64,000 nt of DNA. Source: Streptomyces sp. CGMCC 4.7035 (lineage in GTDB: Bacteria > Actinomycetota > Actinomycetes > Streptomycetales > Streptomycetaceae). Both the position numbers and the translations under genes were made by a program. The stretch spans positions 6,799,001 through 6,863,000 of the forward strand of contig NZ_CP134053.1 in NCBI RefSeq assembly GCF_031583065.1. The letters run 5' to 3'. This document shows, piece after piece, positions 38,103-46,025 of the stretch (position 1 is the stretch's first letter; each line of letters opens with the position of its first letter). The notes under the pieces were generated by a model that was not told the DNA's origin, did no database searches, and was given only the letters and a program-made list of their open reading frames with translations.

Positions 38103-38327
38103 ATGGTCAGCAATGAGTACACCGTCTCCGACTCGTCCACCCTCACGGGGTGGTACAAGTCCAGCTACAGCGGCGGCGATCAGGGCGAATGCCTTGAGGT
38201 CGCCCGTGGCCACGCCGGCGTGCCCGTCCGTGACAGCAAGGCCGTCACCGGTCCGGCCCTGGTCTTCTCGGCGGACGGCTGGACGTCGTTCGTCACCGCC
38301 GTCAGGGAGGGGCACATCAGGGGCTGA
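38103..38327 (+). CDS. DUF397 protein
   Basis: A 74-residue DUF397 protein with the diagnostic WYKSSYSGGDQGECLEVAR near the N-terminus, VPVRDSK in the middle and a WTSFVTAVREG end. In Streptomyces these small proteins normally accompany an XRE-type regulator and resemble a toxin- or anti-regulator pair (BldB/AbaA relatives). Here the usual partner is missing, so it may be an orphan. Confidence 0.88.
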   Translation: MVSNEYTVSDSSTLTGWYKSSYSGGDQGECLEVARGHAGVPVRDSKAVTGPALVFSADGWTSFVTAVREGHIRG

Positions 38328-38363
38328 GCATCCCGCCTGATCCAGTCGCGCGCGCCGAAGCCC

Positions 38364-38897
38364 TCATGCGGCCGCCTCGGCCTCCCGCGCCCGCGTCACC
38401 GCCTCGCGGATCGCGCGAACCGTCCAGGGCCGCTGCGGTGCCAGGCGTTCGACCACGGGGCCCAGCCAGTCCGGGTCGCCGAGCCGGTCCGCCTCGCCCG
38501 CGTCGATGGTCTGCCGCAGCAACTCTTCGAGCCCCAGGACATCGAAGCCGGAGTACCAGCGGGGATGCCGGTCGAAGCGAGCCACCCAGTCCTCGTACGG
38601 GTGGCGCAGGGTCATGTGCAGGTAACCGCCGCCGTGTCCCTTCCAGGGGCCCGGCACGCCGCCGAAGATCCCCATCATGGAGAAGGACCTCGACGGATAC
38701 TTGGCGCCCACGGTCACTCGCATGCCCAGCATGATCCTCGACCAGGGAATCAGCTCTCCCTCGGAGTTCCGCGTGTGTTGGAAGAGCCCGTCCTCCCGGA
38801 ACTCCACCCACCAGCCGTCCGGCCGCCGGACTTCCCCCACCACCCAGCGGCCGTCGTGCAGGGTCAGCGGTCCCAGTGAAGCGCTCGTGTCACCCAC
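38364..38897 (-). CDS. conserved hypothetical protein at the end of the sugar operon
   Basis: A 177-residue soluble protein starting at GTG 38897, only 4 bp after the isomerase stop, so it is probably the last gene of the DUF993 operon or a follower of it. It is Trp/Arg-rich with a beta-strand N-terminus (GPLTLHDGRWVVGEV, WWVEFREDGLF), a GHGGGYLHMTLRHPYEDW segment, and an Ala/Glu-rich C-terminal helix. No family recognised. Confidence 0.72.
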   Translation of the reverse strand: MGDTSASLGPLTLHDGRWVVGEVRRPDGWWVEFREDGLFQHTRNSEGELIPWSRIMLGMRVTVGAKYPSRSFSMMGIFGGVPGPWKGHGGGYLHMTLRHPYEDWVARFDRHPRWYSGFDVLGLEELLRQTIDAGEADRLGDPDWLGPVVERLAPQRPWTVRAIREAVTRAREAEAAA

Positions 38898-38901
38898 ACG
38901 C

Positions 38902-39741
38902 TCATTGGATCACGTGTTCTACGAACCGCGCCGCGGTTTCCGCGAGCACCTCACGCCCGTCCCGCGCCCACAACTCGTCGTTGAACAGCTCGACTTCGAT
39001 GGGCCCGGCGTATCCGGCCGCTTCCACGTAGCCCTTCCACTCCCGCATGTCGATCGCACCGTCACCGAGCTGTCCGCGGCCGTTGAGGACGCCCTCCGGC
39101 AACGGGGTGATCCAGTCGGCGAGTTGGAAGGTGTGGATACGGCCGCCCGCGCCCGCGCGGGCGATCTGCTCCGGCGCCGTGTCGTCCCACCAGATGTGGT
39201 ACGTGTCCACGGTTACGCCCACCTGGTGTGCGGGGAAGCGTTCCGCGAGGTCCAGGGCCTGGGCGAGGGTGGAGACCACGCAGCGGTCGGACGCGTACAT
39301 GGGGTGGAGCGGCTCGATGGCCAGCTTCACGCCATGCTGCTCCGCGTACGGACCCAGCTCCGCCAGCGCGTCCGCGATGCGCTCACGGGCGCCGTGCAGG
39401 TCCTTGGACCCGGCCGGGAGGCCGCCGGAGACCAGCACCAGGGTGTCCGTGCCGAGGGTGGCCGCCTCGTCGATGGCCCGGCGGTTATCGGCCAGTGCGG
39501 CCGCCCGCTCGTCCGGGTCGATCGCCGTGAAGAAGCCGCCCCGGCACAGCGTGGTCACCGCCAGCCCCGCGTCGCGGACCAGTTTGGCCGTCGCCTCCAC
39601 GCCGTAGGACTGGACGGGCTCCCGCCACAGGCCCACGCCCCGCACCCCCAACTCCAGGCAGCCGTCGACCAGTTCCGGAAGCGACAACTGCTTGACCGTC
39701 ATCTGGTTGATGGAGAAGCGCTCCAGCGCCGCGTTGGTCAT
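38902..39741 (-). CDS. sugar phosphate isomerase/epimerase (TIM barrel)
   Basis: A 279-residue xylose-isomerase-like TIM barrel. Likely metal ligands are in LAIEPLHPMY (Glu), GVTVDTYHIWWDD (Asp, His) and VELFNDELW (Glu). ATG at 39741 overlaps the DUF993 stop (ATGA). The three-gene set suggests it isomerises or epimerises a keto-sugar made by the dehydrogenase. Confidence 0.85.
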   Translation of the reverse strand: MTNAALERFSINQMTVKQLSLPELVDGCLELGVRGVGLWREPVQSYGVEATAKLVRDAGLAVTTLCRGGFFTAIDPDERAAALADNRRAIDEAATLGTDTLVLVSGGLPAGSKDLHGARERIADALAELGPYAEQHGVKLAIEPLHPMYASDRCVVSTLAQALDLAERFPAHQVGVTVDTYHIWWDDTAPEQIARAGAGGRIHTFQLADWITPLPEGVLNGRGQLGDGAIDMREWKGYVEAAGYAGPIEVELFNDELWARDGREVLAETAARFVEHVIQ

Positions 39742-40889
39742 CGGGCCACTCCGTAAAGGGACAGCAGCGTCTTCATCCGCTCCTCCGCCAGCTCCGGGTT
39801 CGGGAACAGGCCGAGACCGTCGGCGAGTTCGTACGCCTTGACGAAGTGCGGGAGGGATCGGGCCGACTGGAGGCCGCCGACCATCGTGAAGTGCTCCTGG
39901 TGGCCCGCGAGCCAGGCCAGGAAGACGACGCCCGTCTTGTAGAAGCGGGTCGGCGCCTGGAACAGGTGGCGGGACAGCTCCACCGTCGGGTCGAGCAGCT
40001 CCCGGAAGCCCTTGGCGTCGCCTGTGTCCAGGACCCGTACCGCCTGCGCGGCCAGCGGGCCCAACGGGTCGAAGATGCCGAGCAGCGCGTGGCTGAAGCC
40101 CTGCTCGTCGCCCGCGATCAGCTCGGGGTAGTTGAAGTCGTCGCCCGTGTAGCAGCGCACGCCCTGCGGGAGACGGCGGCGCAGGTCGATCTCACGCTGG
40201 GCGTCCAGCAGGGAGACCTTGATGCCGTCCACCTTGTCGGGGTGGGCCGCGATGACCTCCAGGAACGTGTCCGTGGCCGCGTCCAGGTCGCTCGAACCCC
40301 AGTAGCCATCGAGGGCCGGGTCGAACATCGGGCCGAGCCAGTGCAGGATCACCGGGTCGGCGGCCTGGCGCAGCAGGTGGCCGTAGATCTCCAGGTAGTC
40401 CTCGGGGCCCTTGGCCGTGGCGGCCAGCGCGCGCGAGGCCATCAGGATCGCCTGCGCGCCCGCCTCCTCGACCACGGCGAGCTGTTCCTCGTACGCCGCG
40501 CGGATCTCTTCCAGGGAGCCGGCGGTGATCTGGTCGGTGCCGACGCCGCACGCGATACGGCCGCCGACCGACTTGGCCTCGGCGGCGCTACGGCGGATCA
40601 GCTCCGCCGCGCCCGCCCAGTCCAGGCCCATCCCGCGCTGGGCGGTGTCCATGGCCTCGGCCACACCGAGCCCGTGCGACCACAGGTGGCGGCGGAAGGC
40701 GAGCGTGGCGTCCCAGTCGACGGCAGCGGGCGAGTCGGGGGAGACGTCCGCGTACGGGTCGGCGACGACGTGGGCCGCCGAGAAGACCGTACGGGCGGTG
40801 AAAGGGGTGCCGGCGGAGAGGGCGAGGGGTTCGCGGCGCGGCTCGTACGTCCGGAGCCGCCCGCTGGAGTCCGGGAGTCGGATGGTCAC
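39738..40889 (-). CDS. DUF993 dihydrodipicolinate synthase-like protein
   Basis: A 383-residue DUF993 protein, distantly related to class I aldolases of the DHDPS/N-acetylneuraminate lyase kind. The sequence reads as a TIM barrel (GGRIACGVGTDQI, AILMASRALAATAKGP, DPVILHWLGPMFDPAL, VDGIKVSLLDAQ with a candidate Schiff-base Lys in GIKVS). GTG at 40889 overlaps the upstream stop by 4 bp. The reaction is not established; cleavage of a keto-sugar acid is a reasonable inference. Confidence 0.85.
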   Translation of the reverse strand: MTIRLPDSSGRLRTYEPRREPLALSAGTPFTARTVFSAAHVVADPYADVSPDSPAAVDWDATLAFRRHLWSHGLGVAEAMDTAQRGMGLDWAGAAELIRRSAAEAKSVGGRIACGVGTDQITAGSLEEIRAAYEEQLAVVEEAGAQAILMASRALAATAKGPEDYLEIYGHLLRQAADPVILHWLGPMFDPALDGYWGSSDLDAATDTFLEVIAAHPDKVDGIKVSLLDAQREIDLRRRLPQGVRCYTGDDFNYPELIAGDEQGFSHALLGIFDPLGPLAAQAVRVLDTGDAKGFRELLDPTVELSRHLFQAPTRFYKTGVVFLAWLAGHQEHFTMVGGLQSARSLPHFVKAYELADGLGLFPNPELAEERMKTLLSLYGVAR

Positions 40890-42037
40890 AGGGAGATCTC
40901 CGGTACGTCGAGACGGCGGCCCTCGGCCGAGGACTTCAGGCCCAGTTCGGCGAGCTGGACGCCACGGGCGCCGGCCAGCAGGTCCCAGTGGTAGGGCGCG
41001 TCGGCGTAGACGTGCTTGAGGAACAGCTCCCACTGGGCCTTGAAGCCGTTGTCGAACTCGGCGTTGTCCGGCACCTCCTGCCACTGGTCGCGGAAGACCT
41101 CGGTGGCGGGGATGTCCGGGTTCCAGACGGGCTTCGGGGTGGCGGAGCGGTGCTGGACGCGGCACTTGCGCAGCCCGGCGACGGCCGAGCCTTCCGTGCC
41201 GTCCACCTGGAACTCGACGAGTTCGTCGCGGTTGACGCGCACGGCCCAGGAGGAGTTGATCTGGGCGATCGCGCCGCCCTCCAGCTCGAAGATGCCGTAC
41301 GCGGCGTCGTCGGCTGTGGCGTCGTAGGGCTTGCCGTTCTCGTCCCAGCGCTGCGGGATGTGGGTGGCGGTGAGGGCCTGGACGGACTTCACGCGGCCGA
41401 ACAGCTCGTGCAGCACGTACTCCCAGTGCGGGAACATGTCGACGACGATGCCGCCGCCGTCCTCGGCGCGGTAGTTCCAGGAGGGGCGCTGGGCGGGCTG
41501 CCAGTCGCCCTCGAAGACCCAGTAGCCGAACTCGCCACGGACCGACAGGATCCGGCCGAAGAACCCGCCGTCGATGAGGCGCTTCAGCTTCAGCAGGCCG
41601 GGCAGGAAGATCTTGTCCTGGACGACGCCGTGCTTGATGCCCTTCTCGTGGGCGAGCCGGGCCAGCTCCAGGGCGCCCTCCAGGCCCGTCGCCGTCGGCT
41701 TCTCCGTGTAGATGTGCTTGCCCGCCGCGATCGCCTTCTTGATCGACTCCTCGCGGGCGGAGGTGACCTGGGCGTCGAAGTAGATCTCCACGTCCGGGTC
41801 GGCGAGGACCGCGTCCACGTCCGTCGACCAGTGGTCGAGGCCGTGCCGCTCGGCCAGCGCCTTCAGGGCGTGCTCGCGGCGGCCGACGAGGACCGGCTCG
41901 GGCCACAGCACGGTGCCGTCGCCCAGGTCGAGGCCGCCCTGTTCGCGGATGGCCAGGATGGAGCGGACGAGGTGCTGGCGGTAGCCCATGCGTCCCGTCA
42001 CGCCGTTCATGGCGATGCGCACCGTCTTGCGTGTCAC
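40886..42037 (-). CDS. Gfo/Idh/MocA-family oxidoreductase
   Basis: A 383-residue NAD(P)-dependent sugar dehydrogenase. The N-terminal Rossmann region has AMNGVTGRMG, unusual in place of the normal GxGxxG, and the EKPTATG motif with the catalytic Lys is at about residue 117. A C-terminal beta-sheet domain follows. GTG at 42037 opens the operon, divergent from the LacI regulator, with a LacI-type palindrome 54 bp upstream. Confidence 0.87.
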   Translation of the reverse strand: MTRKTVRIAMNGVTGRMGYRQHLVRSILAIREQGGLDLGDGTVLWPEPVLVGRREHALKALAERHGLDHWSTDVDAVLADPDVEIYFDAQVTSAREESIKKAIAAGKHIYTEKPTATGLEGALELARLAHEKGIKHGVVQDKIFLPGLLKLKRLIDGGFFGRILSVRGEFGYWVFEGDWQPAQRPSWNYRAEDGGGIVVDMFPHWEYVLHELFGRVKSVQALTATHIPQRWDENGKPYDATADDAAYGIFELEGGAIAQINSSWAVRVNRDELVEFQVDGTEGSAVAGLRKCRVQHRSATPKPVWNPDIPATEVFRDQWQEVPDNAEFDNGFKAQWELFLKHVYADAPYHWDLLAGARGVQLAELGLKSSAEGRRLDVPEISL

Positions 42038-42090
42038 GTCGTTCCCTTCGTACGCGTCCGGCGCCGCGTACGCTCACGGGTGAGCGTGAC

Positions 42091-42104
42091 AGCAAGCGCT
42101 TTCT
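42091..42104. promoter_or_regulatory. LacI-type operator of the DUF993 operon
   Basis: AGCAAGCGCTTTCT is a near-palindrome with the central CG of LacI/GalR sites, located 54 bp upstream of the dehydrogenase start. Confidence 0.6.
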
Positions 42105-42266
42105 ATACGGTGAGACGCTAGCCTCTGTGCGGCGGATCGGACAAGAGCACGGGGGCGACGAAGACGCGCGTTTCCGTATACAACGTCACAACGTCACATC
42201 AGGTGACACTGCGGATACCGGACGGCGGCGGGCGTCCGCGTGGCTCGGATCGAACCGTGACGTTTC

Positions 42267-42303
42267 GGTCGATCCGTCGAACGTTTTGGTCGATCCGTCG
42301 AAC
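42267..42303. repeat. 21-bp direct repeats in the divergent control region
   Basis: GGTCGATCCGTCGAAC occurs at 42267-42282 and 42288-42303; including flanks the unit is 21 bp with one difference, i.e. two helical turns. An inverted partner (CGGATCGA) lies just upstream near 42247. May be a binding array for the divergent regulator. Confidence 0.65.
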
Positions 42304-42366
42304 AACGAGAACCGGGGGCCTGTACACGAGTGTCCGGAGAGCTGTAGATGGATCTCTGCAGACGTG

Positions 42367-42420
42367 TGCGAACCCGCGCAGACGCAACCCGCACGGACGC
42401 AACCCGCACAGACGCATTCC
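42367..42420. repeat. 15-bp tandem repeats before the LacI gene
   Basis: A unit ACGCAACCCGCACGG is present twice (42382-42411), with degenerate copies on both sides (about 42367 and 42412). It ends 43 bp before the LacI start codon. Confidence 0.7.
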
Positions 42421-42462
42421 TGCCCTGAGTAAGACAAGACACGCGACCGGAGGACGACGACG

Positions 42463-43503
42463 ATGACGGTGACCCTGGCGGACGTGGCGGCGCGCGCGCA
42501 GGTGTCGCCCGCCACCGTGTCGCGTGTGCTGAACGGGAACTATCCGGTGGCGGCCTCCACCCGGGAGCGGGTGCTGCGCGCCGTGGACGAGCTGGACTAC
42601 GTCCTCAACGGCCCGGCGAGCGCGCTCGCGGCGGCCACCTCCGACCTGGTCGGGATCCTGGTGAACGACATCGCGGACCCGTTCTTCGGGATCATGGCGA
42701 GCGCGATCCAGGCGGAGATCGGGGGCCCGGGGGGACGGGCCGGCGGCGAGCGGCTCGGCGTGGTCTGCAACACCGGCGGCTCACCGGAGCGGGAACTGAC
42801 GTATCTGACGCTGCTCCAGCGGCAGCGGGCGGCGGCCGTGGTGCTGACCGGCGGCGCGGTGGAGGACACCGCGCACGTGGAGGCCGTGAACGCGAAGCTG
42901 AGCAAGCTCGCGGCCGCGGGGACACGCGTGGTGCTGTGCGGGCGGCCGCCCGCCCCCGAGGCGATCGCGCTGACCTTCGACAACCGTGGGGGCGGGCAGC
43001 GGCTCACCGAGCACCTGATCGGGCTCGGACACCGGCGGCTCGGGTACATCGCGGGCCCGGAGGAGCGCACGACGACCCGGCACCGGCTGGAGGGGCACCG
43101 GGCGGCCCTCGCGGCGGCGGGGATCGAGGACGACCCCCGGCTGACGGTGCACGGTCGCTACGACCGCCGCTCCGGCTACGAGGCGACGCTGGAGCTGCTG
43201 CGCCGGGAGCCGTCGTTGACGGCGGTCGTGGCGGCGAACGACACGGTGGCGCTGGGCGCGTGTGCGGCGCTGCGGGACTCGGGCCTGCGCATCCCCGACG
43301 ACGTCTCGGTGGCCGGCTTCGACGACCTCCCGTTCTCGATCGACGCGGTACCGGCGCTGACGACGGTACGGCTGCCGCTGGCGGAGGCGGGCGCTCGGGC
43401 CGGGCGCATCGCGATGGGCCGTGAGGAGCCGCCGCCGGGCGGGATCGCCACGGTGCGGGGGGAGCTGATGGTGCGGGGGTCGACGGGGGCGCCGCGGGCC
43501 TGA
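42463..43503 (+). CDS. LacI-family regulator of the DUF993 operon
   Basis: A 346-residue LacI protein with helix-turn-helix at residues 4-22 (LADVAARAQVSPATVSRVL) and a full effector domain (VGILVNDIADPFFGIM, AANDTVALGACAALRD, GFDDLPFSIDAVPALTT). ATG at 42463 follows GGAGGACGACG. It faces away from the dehydrogenase-DUF993-isomerase operon and probably controls it; effector unknown. Confidence 0.9.
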   Translation: MTVTLADVAARAQVSPATVSRVLNGNYPVAASTRERVLRAVDELDYVLNGPASALAAATSDLVGILVNDIADPFFGIMASAIQAEIGGPGGRAGGERLGVVCNTGGSPERELTYLTLLQRQRAAAVVLTGGAVEDTAHVEAVNAKLSKLAAAGTRVVLCGRPPAPEAIALTFDNRGGGQRLTEHLIGLGHRRLGYIAGPEERTTTRHRLEGHRAALAAAGIEDDPRLTVHGRYDRRSGYEATLELLRREPSLTAVVAANDTVALGACAALRDSGLRIPDDVSVAGFDDLPFSIDAVPALTTVRLPLAEAGARAGRIAMGREEPPPGGIATVRGELMVRGSTGAPRA

Positions 43504-43555
43504 ACGTCGCCAGGGGCTCACCGCGCCGGAAGGCATGTCCTGCGCCAAGGTGGCG

Positions 43556-43981
43556 TCAGGCGGGCTGCGGGGCCGGCGTTGCCGGAGCGGCCGCGACCTT
43601 GCGGGTCTCGCGCATTATCAGCAGGCCGTTGACCACCATCAGTGTCGCGGTCAGGCAGTGGACGCCGAGCGCGGTGGCCACGGAGCCGTGGTGGGCCAGC
43701 ACGGTGGCCATGTCGCCGTACGCGGCGAGGGCCTCCACCAGCAGCACCCAGCCCAGCGCCCGGCGGTGGCCCGTCACCAGCAGGATGCCCAGGACCAGGG
43801 CCAGGACGACGTCGCGGATTCCCTTGATGATCAGGAAGCCGCCGCCGTCGCCGGACGGCCAGCTCGGCAGACCGAAGCTCGGCGCCGTCGCCTCCGGGCT
43901 CAGGATGAACTCCGACCCGAACCAGAGGATGAAGAGGATGAAGGCGGCAGCCAGGACGGTGTTGATCTTCTTCAGCGACAT
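43556..43981 (-). CDS. DUF4267 membrane protein
   Basis: A 141-residue membrane protein with four predicted helices (residues about 8-24, 48-66, 71-90 and 95-122), characteristic of DUF4267. ATG at 43981 has AAGGAGAAG upstream. It is 281 bp downstream of the DUF1772 gene on the same strand, the gap being filled by tandem repeats. Function unknown. Confidence 0.8.
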   Translation of the reverse strand: MSLKKINTVLAAAFILFILWFGSEFILSPEATAPSFGLPSWPSGDGGGFLIIKGIRDVVLALVLGILLVTGHRRALGWVLLVEALAAYGDMATVLAHHGSVATALGVHCLTATLMVVNGLLIMRETRKVAAAPATPAPQPA

Positions 43982-44086
43982 CGTTCGTTCTTCTCCTTGC
44001 GAGTCTTCGTCGGCTTGGTGAGCTTCGTGGAGCTTGCTGAGTCGCGTGGGGCCTGATCAGGCCGCGCGGACGCGGCTGATCGAGGG

Positions 44087-44152
44087 GCGCGGCTTGCCGG
44101 GATCGCAGGGCGCGGCTTGCCGGGATCGCAGGCGCGGCTTGCCGGGATCGCG
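44087..44152. repeat. 22/23-bp triple tandem repeat
   Basis: The unit GCGCGGCTTGCCGGGATCGC is present three times in succession (44087-44109, 44110-44131, 44132-44152) between the DUF1772 and DUF4267 genes. No protein coding is apparent. Confidence 0.8.
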
Positions 44153-44262
44153 GTTGTGGGCTCTGAGCGGCAGTCGCACGCCCGGATGTCGGGATTTCGG
44201 TGGCCTGCTGCCGTCCGGGGAGTGGGGATCGTGCGCCACCGGCGCGGCGTCGGCCCGCGGGG

Positions 44263-44709
44263 TCAGGCGAGGGCGGCGACGAGCAGGGTGAAGGCGGCGA
44301 TGATGACGGCGACGCGGACGTAGTGGTAGCGGTCCCAGCGGTGCAGCTGCTGCTTCCAGTCGGCGGGCCGGTTGTCGGGGGTCCACGTCTTGTTCCGGTT
44401 GTTGATCGGGACGAGCAGCAGCATCGACATGACCACGCTGACGATCAGCAGGCCGGCGGCGGTGACGACGAGTCCGGCGCCGTGGTGGTGCCATCCGGCG
44501 ACGGCCCAGATCGCGCTGAGGACGAGCGAGCCGATGTACCAGAACGGCATGACGGCGCCGAGCATCCGGCCGCCGTGGGCGTGGCCGAGCTGGCCGCTGT
44601 CCTCGGGAAGCGCGTCCAGGATCCGGTTCATGACGAAGGCGACGGAGAACTCCACCCCCACCATCAGGCCGACGATCACGGTGGTGACGACCTCGAGTGC
44701 GTTGAGCAT
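44263..44709 (-). CDS. DUF1772 membrane protein
   Basis: A 148-residue integral membrane protein with four helices (residues about 5-24, 55-76, 80-98 and 130-148) and the DUF1772 pattern MVGVEFSVAFVMN and LLVPINNRNKTW. ATG at 44709 with GGAGGGG ten bases upstream is preferred to an upstream ATG at 44727 that lies before this ribosome binding site. Divergent from a TetR gene with three shared operators, so very likely its target. Confidence 0.85.
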   Translation of the reverse strand: MLNALEVVTTVIVGLMVGVEFSVAFVMNRILDALPEDSGQLGHAHGGRMLGAVMPFWYIGSLVLSAIWAVAGWHHHGAGLVVTAAGLLIVSVVMSMLLLVPINNRNKTWTPDNRPADWKQQLHRWDRYHYVRVAVIIAAFTLLVAALA

Positions 44710-44727
44710 GCTGACCCCTCCCAACAT

Positions 44728-44791
44728 CTAGCGTTGCTAGCTGATGAGGTGACGCTAGCACTGCTATCGCTTGAATGTCTAGCGGTGCTAG
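44728..44791. promoter_or_regulatory. three TetR operators in the DUF1772/TetR gap
   Basis: Palindromic 13-mers CTAGCGTTGCTAG (44728-44740), CTAGCACTGCTAT (44755-44767) and CTAGCGGTGCTAG (44779-44791) share CTAGCnnTGCTAG with starts 27 and 24 bp apart. They cover most of the 91-bp gap between the divergent genes. Confidence 0.85.
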
Positions 44792-44800
44792 GATCGGGTC

Positions 44801-45379
44801 ATGTCGGTACAGGAACGCAAACAGCGCGAACGGGCCAGCCGCGAGCGCCTCATCGTGGCGACAGCCCGCGAACTCGCCGAGCAGCAGGGCTGGGACGCGG
44901 TCACCACCCGTCGGCTCGCCGAGCGCATCGAATACAGTCAGCCCGTCCTCTACAGCCACTTCCGCGGCAAGCGCGAGATCATCGGCGCCGTCGCCCTTCA
45001 GGGGGCCGCCGAACTGGCCACAGCGGTGCGGGCCGCGACCTCCGCCGCGGACGGCCCGCGCGCCCGGGTCACCGCCCTCGCCCACGCCTACCTCGACTTC
45101 GCCGCACACAACCCGGCGGTCTACGACGCCTTGTTCCAGCTCGACGGCGGCCTGGCGTACGCGCAGGAGGACACCCCGGAGCCTTTGAAGGACGCCTTCG
45201 CCGCCCTGCTGGAGAGCCTCGCCGAGGTCGCCGGGGACGGCGTCGAACCGGGGCTGTTCACCGAGGTGTTCTGGGCGTCCCTGCACGGCCTGGCGACCCT
45301 GACCCGCGCGGGCCGCCTGCTGCCCGAGGACGCCGAGCCGAGGGTGGAGCTGCTGGTGGACCGACTCGCCGTGGTCTGA
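44801..45379 (+). CDS. TetR-family regulator
   Basis: A 192-residue TetR repressor: N-terminal HTH (ELAEQQGWDAVTTRRLAERI, SQPVLYSHFRGKREIIGAV) and a ligand-binding C-terminal domain of the TetR_C type. ATG at 44801 sits 9 bp after an operator. It likely represses itself and the divergent DUF1772 gene through the three CTAGCnnTGCTAG sites. The inducer is unknown. Confidence 0.92.
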   Translation: MSVQERKQRERASRERLIVATARELAEQQGWDAVTTRRLAERIEYSQPVLYSHFRGKREIIGAVALQGAAELATAVRAATSAADGPRARVTALAHAYLDFAAHNPAVYDALFQLDGGLAYAQEDTPEPLKDAFAALLESLAEVAGDGVEPGLFTEVFWASLHGLATLTRAGRLLPEDAEPRVELLVDRLAVV

Positions 45380-45426
45380 CACGACGTCCCGGCGGGCACG
45401 CTCACCCCGGGCAGCACCCGGTTCCG

Positions 45427-45465
45427 ACGGAGACAGTGCACCGACTGTCCCGGTGCCGTCTCCGT
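45427..45465 (+). terminator. terminator after the TetR gene
   Basis: Outer 8-bp stem (45427-45434 with 45458-45465) and inner GCACC/GGTGC stem; ends 8 bp before the next promoter element. Confidence 0.65.
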
Positions 45466-45472
45466 TCACCCC

Positions 45473-45500
45473 TTGACCTCAACCTCGCTTGAGGTACGAC
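45473..45500 (+). promoter_or_regulatory. MerR/SoxR-type promoter with dyad
   Basis: A -35-like TTGACC at 45473-45478 overlaps a perfect dyad ACCTCAA-N6-TTGAGGT (45476-45495), the layout of MerR-family activated promoters; the core fits CCTCAA-N5-CTTGAGG of SoxR boxes. The start codon is at 45510, so the mRNA leader would be very short. No MerR or SoxR gene is adjacent. Confidence 0.7.
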
Positions 45501-45509
45501 GCTCTCCTC

Positions 45510-45965
45510 ATGACCACCGAAAGCGACCGCACAGCCATCCACACCCTCGTCCACCGCCTCTTCCGCGCACTCGACGCACGCGAGTTCGCCCCCGGGTGGA
45601 TGAACGACTTCGGCACCGCCGACGCACGCATGGAGACCCCCCTCGGGACCACCGAGGGCGCCGAGGCCGTCCGGGCCGCGGAGGAGGCGCTCGGGCGCTA
45701 CGACCGTACGCAGCACATCGCCTCCGGGATCCTCCTGGATGTCGATGCCGGGACGGGTCGGGGCACCGCCTCATGGAACGCCCTGATGACCCACGTCCAC
45801 CACGACGGCACCCTCTTCACGGTCGGCGGCCACTACGAGGCGGACCTGCGCCGCACCCCCGACGGCTGGCGCTTCAGCCGGGTCGCGGTCCGGGCCGTCT
45901 GGACTCAGGGGCGGCCGCCTCTCCTGCCGGAACAGCCCGCGCGCGTCGACGCCGCCACTGCTTGA
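45510..45965 (+). CDS. SnoaL-like (NTF2-fold) protein
   Basis: A 151-residue protein of the SnoaL/NTF2-like cone fold: an N-terminal helix (TAIHTLVHRLFRALDAREFA), a strand with MNDFGTADARMETPLGTTEG and later strands GRGTASWNALMTHVHHDG and FTVGGHYEADLRRTPDGWRFSR. Such folds bind small hydrophobic ligands or act as hydrolases/isomerases. ATG at 45510 is chosen over an upstream in-frame ATG (45489) that overlaps the dyad. Regulated by the MerR-type promoter just upstream. Confidence 0.82.
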   Translation: MTTESDRTAIHTLVHRLFRALDAREFAPGWMNDFGTADARMETPLGTTEGAEAVRAAEEALGRYDRTQHIASGILLDVDAGTGRGTASWNALMTHVHHDGTLFTVGGHYEADLRRTPDGWRFSRVAVRAVWTQGRPPLLPEQPARVDAATA

Positions 45966-46025
45966 CGGAACGCCCGATCGACGAGGAGAGGCGGCGGAGG
46001 CGAGGGGCGAGTAGGGTCCCAAAAC

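Larger units (their letters stand above)
42038..42462. other. 425-bp divergent regulatory region
   Basis: No gene is seen. It holds a LacI-type operator and two kinds of tandem repeat, annotated separately; the remaining sequence shows no clear promoter consensus. Confidence 0.6.
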
